Below, piece by piece: positions 61,609 through 64,000 of a stretch of 64,000 nucleotides of DNA. The notes under the pieces were generated by a model. It worked only from the letters and a program-made list of their open reading frames with translations. It was not told the DNA's origin and searched no databases. Made by a program: the position numbers and the translations under genes. Each line of letters begins with the position of its first letter. Position 1 is the first letter of the stretch. This DNA is from Fulvia fulva (taxonomy: Eukaryota; Ascomycota; Dothideomycetes; Mycosphaerellales; Mycosphaerellaceae): positions 10,664,001 through 10,728,000 of the forward strand of contig NC_063012.1 of NCBI RefSeq assembly GCF_020509005.1, read 5' to 3'.

Positions 61609-64000
61609 CCATTAGACTCCGAGTTAGGGAGCCTATACTAATACCTTAGATAAGTAGGCGAGCTTACTAAGAAGAGTCGCTCTCCGGACATCGCGTTCGT
61701 ATCGACTAACTGTTCATTCTAAGAGAGCCGTAGTGTCTTAGAAACCCCCTCTACTAAGAGAGTTACGCTATAGTGTCTTAGTACTAACACGAGACAGTGT
61801 CTTAGAAACACTATCCTTACGACCGACTTTCCTCGCTTTCTAGTAGACAGCCATTCTCTCTACTATTAACCTCGCGTTCGGTTTACCTCCTATCGATCTA
61901 ATCGCGTACGACCGAATACATCCTTTTACCTAAGGGTAGCTGACCTCTCCCTTAACTTACAAAAATAGAGAACGAGACTAGGTTTATAAGAAAGAGAGCA
62001 GCACCTCTTCTAATAAGAGAGAACTACGAAACATAGTTTAAGCTAATAAGAATACACCTAGTATCAAAGCAGGTTGACTAGGTCCTCGAAGACATTATTA
62101 CGGACATTCCCGCTATAACCCTATCTATAGCGACACCCTCTATATTATCGGAGTCATCGCTTCCTTTAGATGAAGCGATAAGGAAGGCATCGTATAGACG
62201 GTATAATACAACGGCCCTATATAAGATATATATCTGTCTGTTAATAGATAACTAAGAGATAATATACGAGATCCGGTATACGAAGGAGTTATAGAAATAG
62301 GCTAAAGCTAAATACAAGAGAAGACTTCTCGCTACTAGAAGAAGTTTGCTTTAGCAATACACCAATTTCGTAATGATAGAGGACTAGTCAATAGATGACG
62401 CCTAGTAGGAGCTTAGCTTAATTATAAGGAGGGCTGTTTCAATCTCGCCTTAGTTTTAAGACATTAAGACTAAGGACAGAAAGATCTAGTAACTCTTAGT
62501 AGCTCTACTAGACTCATTTAGCTTAATTCGCGATACAATTGATACCTAGGTGAATCTCTTGCTATAAGACATTCTTACAATTCTTAGGGAGAAGTAAGAA
62601 TTAATGATTTATTAAGGGACAGCTATGTTCGCTAAGAAGGGTTTCTAGGGTAAGCTTACGTACTATCTCTACGGTAGTGACTATTTTATAAGCAAGTGCC
62701 TACACCTTTCTACAGCTCAGTAGGCTATTAGGAACAAGGATAAACTAGCTAGGGTTACCTACCCTACTAAGAGACAACCGTTACTACCTCGTAGGAGGTT
62801 ATTATTACTAAACCTTCGTAATGTCCTTAAGGTAATAACGGACCTTACAAAGTAGATAAAGGAGAGCCGTAAGCCAAAGGCCTCCTCTAGTAAGCCTATA
62901 AGGGCCTATACGACCTAGGAAGACGTATCAGACTCTAAGATACTATTAGAAGATGATAATGTTGATGAGGTTGCCTATTCTACTATAGAAGCTAAGGGTA
63001 AGTACCCCTCGTCCGAGTAGTTGCTTGACTCTTATGCTTCATTATATATAACTAACCAAGATTTACTATTTAGGACACTAAAGCCTCTTTAAAAGAGGAA
63101 GTAGATCAAGGTTAGGGGTGGCTATCTATAAGCTATATATATAGGAAGTACAGTAATAGGTAGTCCTTCTAGAAAGCAAATTGTCTTAGAAAATGTCCTG
63201 TTTGTTCCTAGCCTTAGAGTTAGTCTTATTTCGTAGAATTAGTTTAGCTAACAGTTTACTGTCTAACTACCTAGTTTTACCCTAAAATCCTTGTCTAGTA
63301 AACCCGTTGTCTAGACTAAACTTCGAGGAGGAGTACCGTTTATCTACTCGATCTCGGAAATTCTTGAGCTATAGTATACTAGTATACTCTCTTAAGAACG
63401 TGACGGTACCGCTATAGCTAATACTAAGTCCGAAGATTAGTAGGAGCTATAGTATAGAAGATGTGTACACCTTAGTAAGGGACTACTAAGAAATCTATAT
63501 AGAGTCACTAATAAGAAAGATCCTATTCCTATTCCTTCTAAACACTAGAATTATAAGGTCTGCTCCCTTATAAACATAAGGAAGTTCAAAGGACTTGCTA
63601 TAGAGAGGAAAGGGGAGAGGCTAGCCCTCATCTCTATTGACATCTATAGGCCTTTTCAGGGCGTAGTCTCTAGGCTAGGATACAAATATTGGCTTAAGAT
63701 TGTAGACAACTTCTCTAGGAAGAAGTAGGTAATCCCTTTGAAGGCTAGGAGCGACGCTCCTATAGCCCTACGGGACTAGAAGGTCTAGGCAGAACGGTAG
63801 TCAAGGTGCTTTCTGTCTACGATCCGTAGTAATAGTATAAAGGAAATTCTCGCCTTACTAAAAGAGTAGGAGAAGGAGTTTAGTACTTAGATAGACACAA
63901 CTAATACCTATAACTCTCTTTAGAATAGACCTATAGAAAGGTCAATTCAAGCCTCTAAGAACATAGTCCGGGCTATACTTAAAGACTCTAGTATGCTAGC
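61609..64000 (+). pseudogene. gag-pol of Copia-B copy 2, RIPed, cut by window end
   Basis: Continues from 59174 after Element F and matches 22444 to about 24860 of copy 1. It covers the leader, gag with a zinc knuckle near 62650-62705 (cysteines changed as in copy 1), protease region and the first half of the integrase core (ALISIDIYRPF near 63625-63660). Stops at Gln codons throughout. The rest of the element and its 3' LTR lie beyond the window. Confidence 0.87.

Overview
The window is a nested retrotransposon block from a filamentous ascomycete (Pezizomycotina) genome. I recognise no host gene in it. Three things point to this host: (i) Tad1-type LINEs, Ty3/gypsy chromoviruses, Ty1/copia elements and a Fot1/pogo transposon together are a typical ascomycete set; (ii) most copies are full of TAG/TAA stops, with CA and TG dinucleotides almost gone and CG kept, which is the footprint of repeat-induced point mutation (RIP, CpA to TpA); (iii) the youngest elements lie inside the RIPed ones and are nearly clean. 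The exact species cannot be told. Element labels (Gypsy-1, Gypsy-A, Gypsy-C, Copia-A, Copia-B, LINE-A, LINE-B, LINE-C, Element F) are mine.

Layout. 1-4898: RIPed Gypsy-1 copy 1 (-), cut by the window start. 4899-22052: RIPed LINE-B copy 1 (-), split by two young elements, Gypsy-A (5412-12405, +) and LINE-A (15684-20862, +). About 22053-27504: RIPed Copia-B copy 1 (+). 27505-28277: end of another gypsy element. 28278-36475: a RIPed LINE-A-like copy split by Gypsy-C (28316-36372, -), which itself holds a 5'-truncated LINE-C (32131-32812). 36476-45768: two Gypsy-1 copies head to head (copy 2 -, copy 3 +). 45769-47467: 3' half of LINE-B copy 2 (+). 47468-51963: patchwork of a gag remnant with a Fot1-like transposon (47731-49596, -), a solo Copia-B LTR (49675-49908), other LTR pieces and a gypsy RT piece. 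51964-64000: Copia-B copy 2 (+), split by the intact Copia-A (52050-58847, -) in its 5' LTR and by the gag-only Element F (59175-61608, -) in its internal part.

How the parts work. Gypsy-A is a chromovirus with gag, a G GGA AAA slip site, pol ending in a chromodomain, and a primer site that pairs with its own LTR; a one-base frameshift and one stop codon disable pol. LINE-A has two clean ORFs joined by an ATGA overlap and a 3' hairpin shared with two other LINE families. Copia-A has one open 1751-codon gag-pol frame between LTRs that look identical. Element F has kept only gag and a gene on the opposite strand.

Most unusual: Gypsy-A and Element F each carry, just inside the 3' LTR and antisense to the element, a gene of about 170 codons for a Zn2Cys6 zinc cluster followed by a coiled coil. 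In Element F it survived the loss of all of pol. Copia-A carries in its 3' non-coding part a plus-strand block (about 52498-52891) with an A box, a B box, a run of small hairpins, no internal TTTT and a closing TTTT, which looks like an RNA polymerase III unit. In four gypsy families the primer-binding site is complementary to the element's own LTR, with compensating changes between families, which indicates Tf1-type self-priming.
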